Shown: positions 6,823 to 16,118, counted from the stretch's first letter. The stretch is 64,000 nucleotides of DNA from Croceimicrobium hydrocarbonivorans (GCF_014524565.1 NZ_CP060139.1:1743501-1807500), one strand, 5' to 3'. Program-made: numbers and translations. Notes: generated from the letters alone by a model not told the origin.

Positions 6823-8193
6823 ATGGTTTTTTACTTCATTCTGGCCCTTTCGGCTGCCCTGGCTTTTGGCCTGATTCGCTGGGGGCGGAAGAGCTTTTAC
6901 CGACTGGCTATTAGCAGTACTCGGGTGCTCGACATTATGCTGGGCGATCAGGATGATGACGAAAAGCTCGAAGAATTACAGTCGCATACCGGCAAGCTGA
7001 TTCTTAACCTATTCGCTTTTATTGGACTGCTCATTGCTGCGGCTGCAATTATCCTGATTAGCCTAAACCTCCATGATATTTTTATCGCTTTGGAAGATGG
7101 GGAAGCGGCTCCAGAACTCAGCTCTTGGCAAAGTATCATGGCTCTTTCTGTAGGTGCTACTATACCCTTTCTAATACCTTTCAAGAAGTCACCATCCGGC
7201 TATTCAGAGTTGGCAATGCTCTTACATCGAATGGTACTGAATAATTACCATTTGGGCCTTAAGCTTTTTCGTCGCGAAGTAAAAAGCAAAGGAATTGAAA
7301 AAAGGCAAGACTTCTTAATTATCAGTGGTTTAGCAAGAGCAGGTACTACCAGCTTTATGAATCATCTGGCTACTTTGCCCCAATTTCAAAGTTTGAATTA
7401 TGGCAATATGCCCTTTTTGCTGAGCCCTCATTTATGGTCGCGTTTTTACAAGCCTAAAACGGGCAAGAGTAAAGAGCGTAGTCATAAGGATGGCATTCAA
7501 TTGGGTATGAATTCTAATGAAGCCCTAGAAGAGTATTTCTTTAAGGCCATCAGTAAGGATAGCTATATTAAAGAGCATTGCTTGGAGGAATATCGCCTTT
7601 CGGCGGATGCGCATGAATCTTATTTAGACTATCAAAGTATTATCCGCCAAAGCCCCGAGCAAATTTACCTGGCCAAGAACAATAATTTCTTGTTGCGCTA
7701 CCGCGGATTGAGGGAAGAGAACAGTGAGTTTCATTTGGTACTACTTTTTCGTCAGCCCTTATTTCATGCGGCTTCCTTAAGATCCATGCACCAGCGATAT
7801 TGCGAAATGCAAAGTGAAGATGCCTTTGTTTTAGACTATATGAATTGGTTGGGGCATCACGAGTTTGGCTTAAATCAAAAGCCCTTTTTATTTGAGGGTG
7901 GTCAATTGCCGGAGGGTAATAAAAGTGAGCTCAATTACTGGCTGCAAATCTGGATTGAATACTATCGTTTTGCCCTAGAGCTGGAAGGCCCTAATATCCA
8001 TTTTACCCCTTATGAGGCTTTCTGTGCCGAGCCGGTATCTTATTTAAATCGAGCCCTCGCAGCGTTCCAATTAAAATGGGAAAATGAAGCTCCGCAGGCT
8101 TTTGTAAATCAGCGGAAGGTAGATTTGGACTATGATCAGGCCCTTCATAGTGAGGCCTTGGAGATTTATGCCCAATTACAAAAACGGCTGTAG
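6823..8193 (+). CDS. Membrane-anchored sulfotransferase family protein (PAPS-type)
   Basis: A 456-residue protein. Residues 1-20, about 60-90 and about 105-125 are hydrophobic and probably form two or three membrane helices. The C-terminal part from about residue 160 is a sulfotransferase domain with a P-loop-like 5'-phosphosulfate binding motif, SGLARAGTTSFMNHL, and a later LVLLFRQPLFHAASLRSMHQR segment, equivalent to the family's 3'-phosphate-binding region. It would transfer sulfate from PAPS to an unknown carbohydrate, lipid or protein acceptor on the cytoplasmic face. It is the third gene of a coupled operon with an ASST-like propeller and a 48-residue membrane protein. Domain type is confident; substrate is unknown. 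Confidence 0.8.
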   Translation: MVFYFILALSAALAFGLIRWGRKSFYRLAISSTRVLDIMLGDQDDDEKLEELQSHTGKLILNLFAFIGLLIAAAAIILISLNLHDIFIALEDGEAAPELSSWQSIMALSVGATIPFLIPFKKSPSGYSELAMLLHRMVLNNYHLGLKLFRREVKSKGIEKRQDFLIISGLARAGTTSFMNHLATLPQFQSLNYGNMPFLLSPHLWSRFYKPKTGKSKERSHKDGIQLGMNSNEALEEYFFKAISKDSYIKEHCLEEYRLSADAHESYLDYQSIIRQSPEQIYLAKNNNFLLRYRGLREENSEFHLVLLFRQPLFHAASLRSMHQRYCEMQSEDAFVLDYMNWLGHHEFGLNQKPFLFEGGQLPEGNKSELNYWLQIWIEYYRFALELEGPNIHFTPYEAFCAEPVSYLNRALAAFQLKWENEAPQAFVNQRKVDLDYDQALHSEALEIYAQLQKRL

Positions 8194-8243
8194 TTTTAAA
8201 GAATTCAGGAATAGCTATTAAACCTGGATAAGTAAATCAAAGA

Positions 8244-8858
8244 CTACAAAATCAAGGCAAAGCTCCCATCACTAATCTGCAAGGTATCCTGAATAGAACC
8301 TGATGGGGATTTCCTAATATTATTTACCATGACCATTTCAAAGCTTCCTTCGATCCAGCCGGGTCGGTTTTGGGCATATTTGGGCGGAGAAATGGTATCA
8401 TAATAAGCAGGGCGAAACTCCTTGATGATAAGCTGGCCTGAAACTGCATGATAGCTATAATGTTCCGTAGGGAATACTCCCAATGTATCCAAAAGCATAG
8501 ACTCCCAATCTTTGAAAAGTGAACTCGTGTCACCGGAATCAAATAGATAGGTGCCTTCAGAAAAAATGCTGTCCAATCTTAGCATCATCCAATTCGAAGT
8601 TTGGCAATCCTCTGCTATTACAGTAAGAAGGCCTCCAGGGTCCTCTCCAAGGACGCGAGGACCTTTCGCATAGGTCGTTCGAAGAGGATAACAATTAAAC
8701 TTCCCGCCTTGCTCAGTCCAGAATTCGCCATTGATATAGGCGGTGAATTTTTCGTACAGTACCGTATTGTTGTTATCCTGCTCTTCTTTATTACAAGCAG
8801 TAATTGAGAGAGAGATAGCGAAAAGTGCTGAATAGATGTATATTTTTTTCAAATTCAT
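8244..8858 (-). CDS. Lipoprotein, paralogue 1 of a tandem triplet
   Basis: A 204-residue lipoprotein: N-terminal MNLKKIYIYS, hydrophobic stretch, lipobox ITAC with Cys at about residue 22. The mature domain begins FTAYINGEFW, a pattern seen in small Bacteroidota lipoproteins of the DUF6252 kind, and ends QDTLQISDGSFALIL. Two further copies lie at 9036-9647 and 9734-10348 on the same strand. Its 5' end and upstream spacer match copy 2, whereas its central domain (GEFWTEQGGKFNC) matches copy 3 better. Probably an outer-membrane or periplasmic lipoprotein; function unknown. The family name is tentative. Confidence 0.75.
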   Translation of the reverse strand: MNLKKIYIYSALFAISLSITACNKEEQDNNNTVLYEKFTAYINGEFWTEQGGKFNCYPLRTTYAKGPRVLGEDPGGLLTVIAEDCQTSNWMMLRLDSIFSEGTYLFDSGDTSSLFKDWESMLLDTLGVFPTEHYSYHAVSGQLIIKEFRPAYYDTISPPKYAQNRPGWIEGSFEMVMVNNIRKSPSGSIQDTLQISDGSFALIL

Positions 8859-9035
8859 CTTTTCGTATTTAGATTAATCCATTTGCAACACTAGAAAAAT
8901 TGCAATGGTCAGGGTTATTGTCTAAATATAAACCCGTTAATCCTTTTGGCTAGGTGTTCCATTGATTTTAACACTGCTGAACATTTAGTGCATGCGTAAG
9001 CAATATTCTTTGATCAGGCTAGAACAGATTCATCC

Positions 9036-9647
9036 TCACAAAATCGCGGCAAACTTCCCATCCCTTATATGCAAGGTATCTTGAATAGTACCAGGAGGAG
9101 TTTTACTAATATTATTCACCAAGACCATTTCAAAGCTTCCTTCAATCCAGCCGGGTCGATTTTGAGCTTTCTCTGGTGGAGATATCGTATCGTAATATGC
9201 TGGTCTTAGTTGCTCTATCCTAAGCCAGCCTGAAACTGCTCTATATCTATAATATTCAATAGGGTAAACCTCCAGTGTATCTAATTCACGGGATTTCCAA
9301 TCCATATAGGCTGAAAGCGTATCGCTCGAATTGAATATATATTTTCCTTCTTGGTCAACGCTGTCAATAACTAAACTCATCACATTATCTGTAGGGCAAT
9401 CAGTCGCTACAATTGCTAAATAGCCTCTTGGATTATTCCCATAGCTATTAGCTTCTTTTGTATACACTTTAATTAAGGAAAAGCAACCTACACCTGGGTT
9501 TTTTGACCAATACTCATCATTGATAAATGCACTGAACTCTTCATAAAGGACTGTACTTCCATTATCCGCCTCCCCTTTTTCACAAGCAATAAAAGAGATC
9601 GATGTAAGGAATAGCATCGAATAGATGTATATTTTTTTCAAACTCAT
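9036..9647 (-). CDS. Lipoprotein, paralogue 2 of a tandem triplet (mosaic)
   Basis: A 203-residue lipoprotein with lipobox FIAC and a mature domain starting FSAFINDEYW. The start (MSLKKIYIYS) and about 90 bases around it (9619-9709) closely match copy 1 (8830-8920). The 3' end with its flank (9025-9120) matches copy 3 (9723-9818), sharing CAGATTCATCCTCACAAAAT. The middle is the most divergent of the three, with GVGCFSL in place of GGKFNC. This looks like a product of unequal crossing over or gene conversion. It shares the conserved core QNRPGWIEGSFEMV with its neighbours. Function is unknown. Confidence 0.75.
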   Translation of the reverse strand: MSLKKIYIYSMLFLTSISFIACEKGEADNGSTVLYEEFSAFINDEYWSKNPGVGCFSLIKVYTKEANSYGNNPRGYLAIVATDCPTDNVMSLVIDSVDQEGKYIFNSSDTLSAYMDWKSRELDTLEVYPIEYYRYRAVSGWLRIEQLRPAYYDTISPPEKAQNRPGWIEGSFEMVLVNNISKTPPGTIQDTLHIRDGKFAAIL

Positions 9648-9733
9648 CTTTTCGTATTTAGATTAATCTATTTGCAACACTAGAGAAATTGCAATGGTCA
9701 GGGCTCTTTCTCAAAGATAAATCAGATTCATCC

Positions 9734-10348
9734 TCACAAAATCGCGGCAAACTTCCCATCCCTAATCTGCAAGGTATCTTGAATAGTGCCAGGGGGAGAT
9801 TTACTGATATCATTTACCATAACCATTTCGAAAGTGCCTTCTATCCAGCCGGGTCGGTTTTGAGCATACTGGGGCGGTGAGATGGTATCATAATAAACAG
9901 TGCGAAACTCTTTAATGGTAAGTTGGCCTGATACTGCATGATAGCTATAATGTTCCGTAGGGAACACTTCCATTGTATCTAGGTTTCGAGATTCTCTATC
10001 TAAGAAAACAGAACTAGTATCGTTGGAATCAAATAGATAGGTACCCTCAGAATAAATATTGTCAAGTATCAGTCCCATCACATTAGAATTTTGGCAATCC
10101 TTTGCAACTACAGCAAGAAATCCCCCTGGGTTATCGCCATAAGAACCCGGATTTTTCACATAGGTGGTTTGCAGAGGAAAACAATTAAACTTCCCGCCTT
10201 GCTCCGTCCAGAATTCGCCATTGATATAGGCGGTGAACTTTTCATAGAGCACAGCATTATTTTTATCTTGCGAATCTTCTTTACAAGCCGTAAGAAAGAT
10301 AGTAAGAGCAGTTAGCAGCGTACCGATGCGAATCAATTTCCAGATCAT
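9734..10348 (-). CDS. Lipoprotein, paralogue 3 of a tandem triplet
   Basis: A 204-residue lipoprotein with a different signal peptide (MIWKLIRIGTLLTALTIF, lipobox LTAC) but a mature domain very similar to copy 1 (FTAYINGEFWTEQGGKFNC; QNRPGWIEGTFEMV; RDGKFAAIL at the end). It is the first of the three in transcription order, following a DUF4625-like lipoprotein at 10404-11147. The different leader and spacer suggest this copy may be ancestral and the others derived. The role is unknown; the conserved aromatic and Asp/Asn-rich core suggests a beta-sandwich binding domain. Confidence 0.75.
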   Translation of the reverse strand: MIWKLIRIGTLLTALTIFLTACKEDSQDKNNAVLYEKFTAYINGEFWTEQGGKFNCFPLQTTYVKNPGSYGDNPGGFLAVVAKDCQNSNVMGLILDNIYSEGTYLFDSNDTSSVFLDRESRNLDTMEVFPTEHYSYHAVSGQLTIKEFRTVYYDTISPPQYAQNRPGWIEGTFEMVMVNDISKSPPGTIQDTLQIRDGKFAAIL

Positions 10349-10403
10349 CGCTACAAATTAAGATTAATCAAGCGAAAAGCTTTAAACCAAAGTGGAATTG
10401 AAA

Positions 10404-11147
10404 TTAAGGTGCAATCTTAACATCGTGTTTAAAGGTGCCATAATTGCCTTTATTATCTAAAGCCGTAATGGTCAATTGATAATTTACCGAAATGGCATTC
10501 TGAGGAATCATAACAGTATAGCCACCATTAAAGTCCCAGCTTGTATCATTGCTTCCATTAAAATCAATTTCCTCATTCAGAACTTGGTTAGGGCCGCCAA
10601 TATTATTCTTCACATTAATTTGAATGATCACCTTGCTCAGATCTTCATTATCGGTGATTAAGCCCATAAATGTTACCGGTGATCCAGCGCTTAAATGAAT
10701 GATATTATCTGAAGGAGAAATACTGGGTGCACTTAAACTAATTTGAGGACGGTTATCCTCAATCATAGCTTGAAAGGCAGTGCTGGTCTTATTTCCAGAT
10801 GCATCTATGGCAGTCAACCTAATAAGACAGGAACCGGGGGTAGCATCTGAAGAAAGCTCAATCTGCTGATTAACGCTAGCCGATGTACCCGAGAGATTGA
10901 AGCTTTTAGAATAGGACCAATTGCCATTATTCGTTTCAATACTTAAGTTAAGCTTGGATAGCTGTGCATTATCCTTGACTTGCGCTTGAAATTCAAAACT
11001 CTCACCGGCAGTTAATACTACCTCTTGTGATTCTTGATTAAATGAATACTCGGTTATTTCAGGGATGATAAATTCTTCATCCTTATTACAAGACATGATA
11101 ATTGCCACAATGGCCAGACTAGCCATCGCTAAATACGATTTGCGCAT
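10404..11147 (-). CDS. DUF4625-like lipoprotein with two Ig-like domains
   Basis: A 247-residue lipoprotein: signal MRKSYLAMASLAIVAIIMSC with lipobox Cys20. The mature part contains two similar beta-sandwich units, residues about 30-130 and 135-245. Each starts with a proline- and serine-rich linker and contains the pattern of a hydrophobic strand, D-N-x-x-L or D-N-E-D-L, and a turn near the end (ALDNKGNYGTF, AIDASGNKTST). This pattern matches DUF4625 in Bacteroidota lipoproteins. It lies between the FabH-like gene, 40 bases upstream, and the lipoprotein triplet. Surface or periplasmic binding is likely; ligand unknown. Confidence 0.7.
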   Translation of the reverse strand: MRKSYLAMASLAIVAIIMSCNKDEEFIIPEITEYSFNQESQEVVLTAGESFEFQAQVKDNAQLSKLNLSIETNNGNWSYSKSFNLSGTSASVNQQIELSSDATPGSCLIRLTAIDASGNKTSTAFQAMIEDNRPQISLSAPSISPSDNIIHLSAGSPVTFMGLITDNEDLSKVIIQINVKNNIGGPNQVLNEEIDFNGSNDTSWDFNGGYTVMIPQNAISVNYQLTITALDNKGNYGTFKHDVKIAP

Positions 11148-11187
11148 GATTTCAGGTTAAAAATTTGCGCGAATATACAGTTCCTGC

Positions 11188-12252
11188 TTAAATCCGATAG
11201 GTAATGGCATTGATGCTCATCCCAGCCCCAACCGAGGCTAAGAGAATCACATCGCCCTCATTTAACTCGTGACCTTCCAGCTCACCGCGACGTAATAAAT
11301 CGAGTAGAGTGGGTACCGTCGCCACTGAACTGTTGCCTAAAAGATGGATGCTCATGGGCATAATTCCCTCCGGTTCGGGTGTGCGATACAAACGGAAGAA
11401 ACGCTTAATAATGGCTTCATCCATTTTTTCGTTTGCCTGATGGATCAAGACCTTTTTCACCTGATCAATGCTTAATCCCGAACGGTCCAGGCAAAGCTTC
11501 ATCGCTGCCGGAACATGAGTCAATGCAAATTGATAAATCTTCTGCCCCTGCATTTTGATATAGCGGGTATCATGCCCTACATCTTGCTTATTGCTCTCTC
11601 CGTAATTCAAATAATAGGCCTCGTCTTCGGTAAAGGTTTGGGATGCTGTACTGAGAATTCCCTTTTTCAGGTCTTTGTCGATAGCCTCTACTACTGCAGC
11701 TCCCGCTCCATCAGAGAAAATCATCGAATCCCGATCATGGGGATCTAATTTGCGCGAAAGCGTTTCTGCACCAATCACCAAATAGTGCTTACCCTGGCCA
11801 GCGAGAATGTAATTGTAGGCGAGAATTACCGCTTGCACCCAGCCCGGACAACCATATAGAATGTCGAATGCAATGCAATTAGGGTTCTTAATCTTAAGGT
11901 CATGCTTTACCCGAGTAGCCAGGGAAGGCAGGATATCACTTTGAATTTTACCCTGTGGGATGTTCCCGAAATTATGGGCGAAGATGATTCCATCCAGAGT
12001 TTCAGGGTCAATACCGGCATCATCAATCGCTCTTTGGGCAGCAATGGTAGCCAGGTCTGAAGTTTGCTGATCTGGACGAGCATAGCGTCGTTCGCGAATC
12101 CCCGTTATCTCTTGAAACTTTCGGATGATTTCTTCACCCTCCTGATTAATACGCTCACCTTCGCGAGTGTAAAATTCATTGCCACTAAAATTCTGGTTGG
12201 GGACCTGAAGTTCTGGAATGCAACTTCCGGTGCCGGTAATTTCTAGATTCAT
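11188..12252 (-). CDS. 3-oxoacyl-ACP synthase III family protein (FabH-like)
   Basis: A 354-residue thiolase-fold condensing enzyme. The KAS III triad is intact: nucleophile Cys135 (ILYGCPGW), His271 (LIHQANEK) and Asn307 (LLGNSSVATVP). The family's FSDGAGAAVVE and C-terminal LASVGAG motifs are also present. It would condense an acyl-CoA starter with malonyl-ACP, or perform a related condensation. It is longer than typical FabH (about 320) with an insert near residues 25-50, as in FabH-like enzymes outside the main fatty-acid operon. No ACP, FabD or FabG is nearby, so a special lipid or a secondary role is as likely as primary initiation. Cytoplasmic. Confidence 0.85.
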   Translation of the reverse strand: MNLEITGTGSCIPELQVPNQNFSGNEFYTREGERINQEGEEIIRKFQEITGIRERRYARPDQQTSDLATIAAQRAIDDAGIDPETLDGIIFAHNFGNIPQGKIQSDILPSLATRVKHDLKIKNPNCIAFDILYGCPGWVQAVILAYNYILAGQGKHYLVIGAETLSRKLDPHDRDSMIFSDGAGAAVVEAIDKDLKKGILSTASQTFTEDEAYYLNYGESNKQDVGHDTRYIKMQGQKIYQFALTHVPAAMKLCLDRSGLSIDQVKKVLIHQANEKMDEAIIKRFFRLYRTPEPEGIMPMSIHLLGNSSVATVPTLLDLLRRGELEGHELNEGDVILLASVGAGMSINAITYRI

Positions 12253-12264
12253 ACCATGCTTCTC

Positions 12265-12279
12265 TATTCCAAAGGAATA
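12265..12279. promoter_or_regulatory. Inverted repeat upstream of the FabH-like gene
   Basis: TATTCC AAA GGAATA is a perfect 15-base inverted repeat 12 bases upstream of the start codon (12252, minus strand). A second symmetric pair, AAAGGA at 12271-12276 and TCCTTT at 12285-12290, overlaps it. The position fits an operator over the promoter or start region. No regulator is adjacent, so this is tentative. Confidence 0.35.
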
Positions 12280-12463
12280 AAATATCCTTTAAAATCAAGC
12301 CTCCAAAGAGATCGATATTGTAAATAGTACGCTATACTCTGATAGCCATCACTAATAAAGAGATCTTAGATTGGAAACCTCAGCTCAAAAATGATCCCTC
12401 TAACAGCGCAGCGCGCGATCTAATTTCTATCGTCTAAGGTCTATTGTCTAATCAAGGAACTCC

Positions 12464-13510
12464 TTAATAACTATTCTCATCCAATCGTACCTTCCCTCTA
12501 AAAGTATAGAAGACAAAGGTGGTATAGCCCAAGATCAAGGGAGTGCCTATGGCTGCGATTAGGAGCATAATGCCCAGGGATTTTTGTGAAGAAGCGGCCG
12601 AATAAATATCAATATGATAAGCCGGATCAATAGTAGAATAGAGTAATACCGGATAAAGCTCAAAGGCTAAAACCCCAAGCATCAAAGCAATGGCCAAGGC
12701 TGAAGACACAAAGGCAATGCGGAATTTCCGTCTTTTAATCCACTGAGGTATACTTAAAATGCTCAAGATTCCGAGGCTGGGTAAAATCCAAAAGCTCAGC
12801 GAGTTTTGCAAGTCATCCGATAATTTGGGATAGGCATATAAGCCATAAGCACTGGCCGCTGTGAAGGCGATAATGAAGAGGATAACCGCCCGATTTAAGA
12901 GGATGCGCAATTTGGCATAGAGACGGCCTTCGGTTTTGAGAAGGAGGTAAATAATCCCGTGCATCACAAAAAGAGCGAGGATGGTAAAGCCCATTAGTAA
13001 GGCATAAGGATTAAGCAATTGCAACCAAGAGCCCACCAGGTTTCCGCGTTCATCTATGGGCAGGCCGATCATTAAATTCCCAACCACTACTCCCAATAAG
13101 AGGGAAAGCGAATTACTAGCCACAAAATAGGCGCGATCCCAAAAATTTCGCCACCATTTCATATCCTCCTTGGAACGAAATTCAATAGCAATGGCCCGAA
13201 ATATCAGGAGCACCAAAAAGAGCATAAAGGGAATATAGAAGGCCGAAAACAAAGAGGCATAGGCTACCGGAAAACCGGCAAAAAGTGCCCCTCCCGCTAT
13301 CACCAACCAAACTTCATTGCCATCCCAAACCGGTCCGATGGCATTTAAGGCTATTCGCCGACTTTGCTCCTTCTTTAAAAAGAGATGGATGCTTCCAGCT
13401 CCTAAATCAAAACCATCTAAAATGGCATAACCGGCAAATACTCCACCCACTATTAAAAACCACCAGGTTGGATAATCGATGCCCAGGAAATAAGAAAGTT
13501 CTGCCTCCAT
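12464..13510 (-). CDS. cydB: Cytochrome bd ubiquinol oxidase subunit II
   Basis: A 348-residue integral membrane protein with about eight hydrophobic segments. The CydB signature is clear: FDLGAGSIH, then IGPVWDGNEVWLVIAGGALFAGFP near the N-terminus. With CydA it forms the cytochrome bd quinol oxidase, a high-affinity terminal oxidase used at low oxygen. It follows cydA with one intervening base (start 13510, cydA stop at 13512), so the two are translationally linked. No cydX-like short gene was detected in the short spacer. No terminator was seen after the stop. Confidence 0.95.
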   Translation of the reverse strand: MEAELSYFLGIDYPTWWFLIVGGVFAGYAILDGFDLGAGSIHLFLKKEQSRRIALNAIGPVWDGNEVWLVIAGGALFAGFPVAYASLFSAFYIPFMLFLVLLIFRAIAIEFRSKEDMKWWRNFWDRAYFVASNSLSLLLGVVVGNLMIGLPIDERGNLVGSWLQLLNPYALLMGFTILALFVMHGIIYLLLKTEGRLYAKLRILLNRAVILFIIAFTAASAYGLYAYPKLSDDLQNSLSFWILPSLGILSILSIPQWIKRRKFRIAFVSSALAIALMLGVLAFELYPVLLYSTIDPAYHIDIYSAASSQKSLGIMLLIAAIGTPLILGYTTFVFYTFRGKVRLDENSY

Positions 13511-13511
13511 A

Positions 13512-14891
13512 TTATTTAATTATTCCACTAATTGTACGCTTGGGCGCATCGCTGTATTCCACTTTTTCGGCTTCATCCGGCCCATGTTGAATTTTACGAT
13601 TCAACAAATAGAGGAAGAGTAAAAAGAGGAATGCATACACCACAAAAAACAAGATGATGGAAAAGAGCACCTGTTCTGCTGTCACCGCTTCCGAAAGGGC
13701 ATTGCTAGTTCGTAATAGGCCATAAACCACCCAGGGTTGTCGACCCATTTCTGCCGAAAACCAACCAAACTGATTGGCGATTTGCGGAAGAAGGACCGAA
13801 AACACAAAGATTCTCAGCAACCATTTTTGCTCGAATAATTTCCCCCGCCACCAGAAGAAGAGAGCCAATAAAGTGAGGCCGATTAAGCTAAAGCCGATAC
13901 CCACCATAATATGGTAAAACTGGAAAATGGCATTGATGCGCTCCGGACGTTGATCCGCCGGAAAGTGATTCAAGCCATGAATAGTGTCTTGCCCAATTTC
14001 CTTATTGGTCATTAAGTGAAGAAGCGAAGGAATTTCAATCCCGGTCGTTTTTTGGGCCTCTTCATCAACCCAACCTAAAATCATTATTCCGGCATCATCA
14101 CTGTCTTCATACTGCCCCTCTAATGCGGCCAACTTTGCCGGCTGATATTCTGCCACCACATTGGCGGAGGAATGACCGCTAAATGCTTGAAGTAAAGAGA
14201 AAAAGGTAGCTACCACCAGAGCAATTTTAAAGGCCTTTCGGCTTAAAGCCACATGCTTGTTTTTAATAAGGTAGAAAGCGGAAATACTGAGCACCAAAAA
14301 AGCACCGGCTAAAAAGGAACCATTCCAAACATGCCAAAGGCGATCTACTGATGAAGGATTAAAAACCATAGCCCAGAAATCGGTGATCTCGGCGCGCGCA
14401 TTTATACCTTCACCCACCACATGGAAACCGGCGGGAGTTTGTTGCCAACTGTTGGCCACCACAATCCAAACGGCCGAAAACATGGAGCCAATTAATACCA
14501 TTACCGTGGCTAAAAAATGCACCCAAGGTTTTACACGATTCCATCCGAATAAAAGCAGGCCTAAAAAGCCCGATTCCATTGCGAAGGCGAAAATTCCTTC
14601 CGCCGCTAAGGCAGAGCCAAACACATCGCCCACATAGCGCGAATAAACTGCCCAATTGGTGCCGAATTCGAATTCCATCACAATACCAGTGGCCACTCCA
14701 ATCCCAAAGGTTAATCCAAAAATGCGAGTGTAAAATCTTGCTAGCTGCTCATATTGGGGATTGCGAGTACGAAGAAATAATGCTTCGAAAATGACCATTA
14801 AAAGACCCAAGCCAATACTTAGAGGAGGGTAGATATAATGGAAAGCTACCGTAAAGGCGAATTGAAGGCGCGCGAGGATTTCGACTTCCAT
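13512..14891 (-). CDS. cydA: Cytochrome bd ubiquinol oxidase subunit I
   Basis: A 459-residue membrane protein with about nine helices. Recognisable CydA features: the N-terminal [19 protein letters not shown] with a heme-binding His, the [18 protein letters not shown] block, [11 protein letters not shown] leading into the quinol loop, and [14 protein letters not shown] near the C-terminus. It binds hemes b558, b595 and d and oxidises quinol. The length indicates the short Q-loop type. It is the first gene of a two-gene operon with cydB. The upstream spacer toward the FAS1 gene at 15096 carries both divergent promoters. Confidence 0.95.
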   Translation of the reverse strand: MEVEILARLQFAFTVAFHYIYPPLSIGLGLLMVIFEALFLRTRNPQYEQLARFYTRIFGLTFGIGVATGIVMEFEFGTNWAVYSRYVGDVFGSALAAEGIFAFAMESGFLGLLLFGWNRVKPWVHFLATVMVLIGSMFSAVWIVVANSWQQTPAGFHVVGEGINARAEITDFWAMVFNPSSVDRLWHVWNGSFLAGAFLVLSISAFYLIKNKHVALSRKAFKIALVVATFFSLLQAFSGHSSANVVAEYQPAKLAALEGQYEDSDDAGIMILGWVDEEAQKTTGIEIPSLLHLMTNKEIGQDTIHGLNHFPADQRPERINAIFQFYHIMVGIGFSLIGLTLLALFFWWRGKLFEQKWLLRIFVFSVLLPQIANQFGWFSAEMGRQPWVVYGLLRTSNALSEAVTAEQVLFSIILFFVVYAFLFLLFLYLLNRKIQHGPDEAEKVEYSDAPKRTISGIIK

Positions 14892-15095
14892 AAAGCGATT
14901 TTTGCTCTATCAAATATACCTTCCAAAGCTCCTCGCTCGTTTAGAAGCTAGCAAAGATTCTATACCTTTTTCCTATCCTTGCTGAGGCAGAATTGATATT
15001 AGCCCGAATTAACAAAAAAGATTCTGAATTAGTATTTGAGAATAGCCAATCAAATCACCAAATTCGCTGTAGTGATTTACCCAAAATCCAAGATT

Positions 15096-16091
15096 ATGAA
15101 ATTTCCCTTTTTTCGCGTTCTACTGATCAGCCTAAGTTTAGTCTTAGCTTCATGCTCTGATGACGATGACTCTGGCTCGAACAACAATAATCAAAGTCAA
15201 AGTTTAAATGCCACCCTCTCTGCGGATAGCCGCTTTAGCATTTTGGTGGATGGATTAAAACGAACCGGACTGGAGTCGATGCTGGAAAGCAATGGCAACT
15301 TCACCATTTTCGCACCTACCGATGCTGCTTTTACCGCCTGGATTACGGATCAGGGCTATTCTGATCTTGATGGTCTTATTCAAGGTATTGGCATGGAGGC
15401 CTTTAAAGAAGCTTTGGCTTACCATCTTTTAAAGGGCGATTATACTTCAGTACAACTGCAGAGCGGCTATTATTCCACATTGGCCATTAATGCGGAAAAA
15501 GACAGCTTACACCTCTATCTTGATAAAGGAGCTCAACTCAAATTAAATGGTGCCGTCCAAGTTCAAGAAGCTAATATCGATGCCAATAACGGAACTATTC
15601 ACGCGATTAGCTCGGTGAACTTTCCCATGACCGTTTATGGCCTTATTGAGGTGAATCCAGCCTACAGCAGTTTTGAAGCCGCCATTGGTTTGGCAGATGG
15701 AAACCTCAAAACCGTACTGGCTAATGAGAGTCAGACTTACAGCCTTTTTGCCCCTAGCAATGCAGCCTTTGATTCGCTGGTAAACCAAACTCCCAATGTG
15801 ACCAATCTCTTTGAATTGGTAGCTTCCTTGGGTACGGATAAGTTGGCTGATGTGATACTCTACCACGGTACAAACACCGGTATTTTAAGCTCGGAATTGC
15901 AAACAGGAAACATCACCACCTTGGCAGATAATGGCCTGGGGGGTAAATTCCAATTCTTTGTGAATATTGGCACCAAAATCAAGCTAATTGATAACAATAG
16001 CGCGACTGAAGATGCGGTATTAGTTCAAGGCGATTTGATTGGCACCAATGGGGTGGTTCACTTCATAGATGCGGTCCTTTTGCCGGAATAA
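15096..16091 (+). CDS. Lipoprotein with two fasciclin (FAS1) domains
   Basis: A 331-residue lipoprotein. The ATG at 15096 is preferred over an in-frame ATG at 15036 because it directly begins a lipoprotein leader (MKFPFFRVLLISLSLVLASC). The Cys is followed by an acidic SDDDDSGSNNNN linker. Two FAS1 domains follow, residues about 40-185 and 190-330. Each has the FAS1 motif FTIFAPTDAAF or YSLFAPSNAAF and a closing NGxxHxI-type segment (NNGTIHAIS, TNGVVHFID). FAS1 proteins mediate adhesion or carbohydrate contacts at the surface. It is a single gene with its own terminator at 16119-16147. Confidence 0.9.
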   Translation: MKFPFFRVLLISLSLVLASCSDDDDSGSNNNNQSQSLNATLSADSRFSILVDGLKRTGLESMLESNGNFTIFAPTDAAFTAWITDQGYSDLDGLIQGIGMEAFKEALAYHLLKGDYTSVQLQSGYYSTLAINAEKDSLHLYLDKGAQLKLNGAVQVQEANIDANNGTIHAISSVNFPMTVYGLIEVNPAYSSFEAAIGLADGNLKTVLANESQTYSLFAPSNAAFDSLVNQTPNVTNLFELVASLGTDKLADVILYHGTNTGILSSELQTGNITTLADNGLGGKFQFFVNIGTKIKLIDNNSATEDAVLVQGDLIGTNGVVHFIDAVLLPE

Positions 16092-16118
16092 TTTTACCTA
16101 ATTCCACTATAATTTGAG

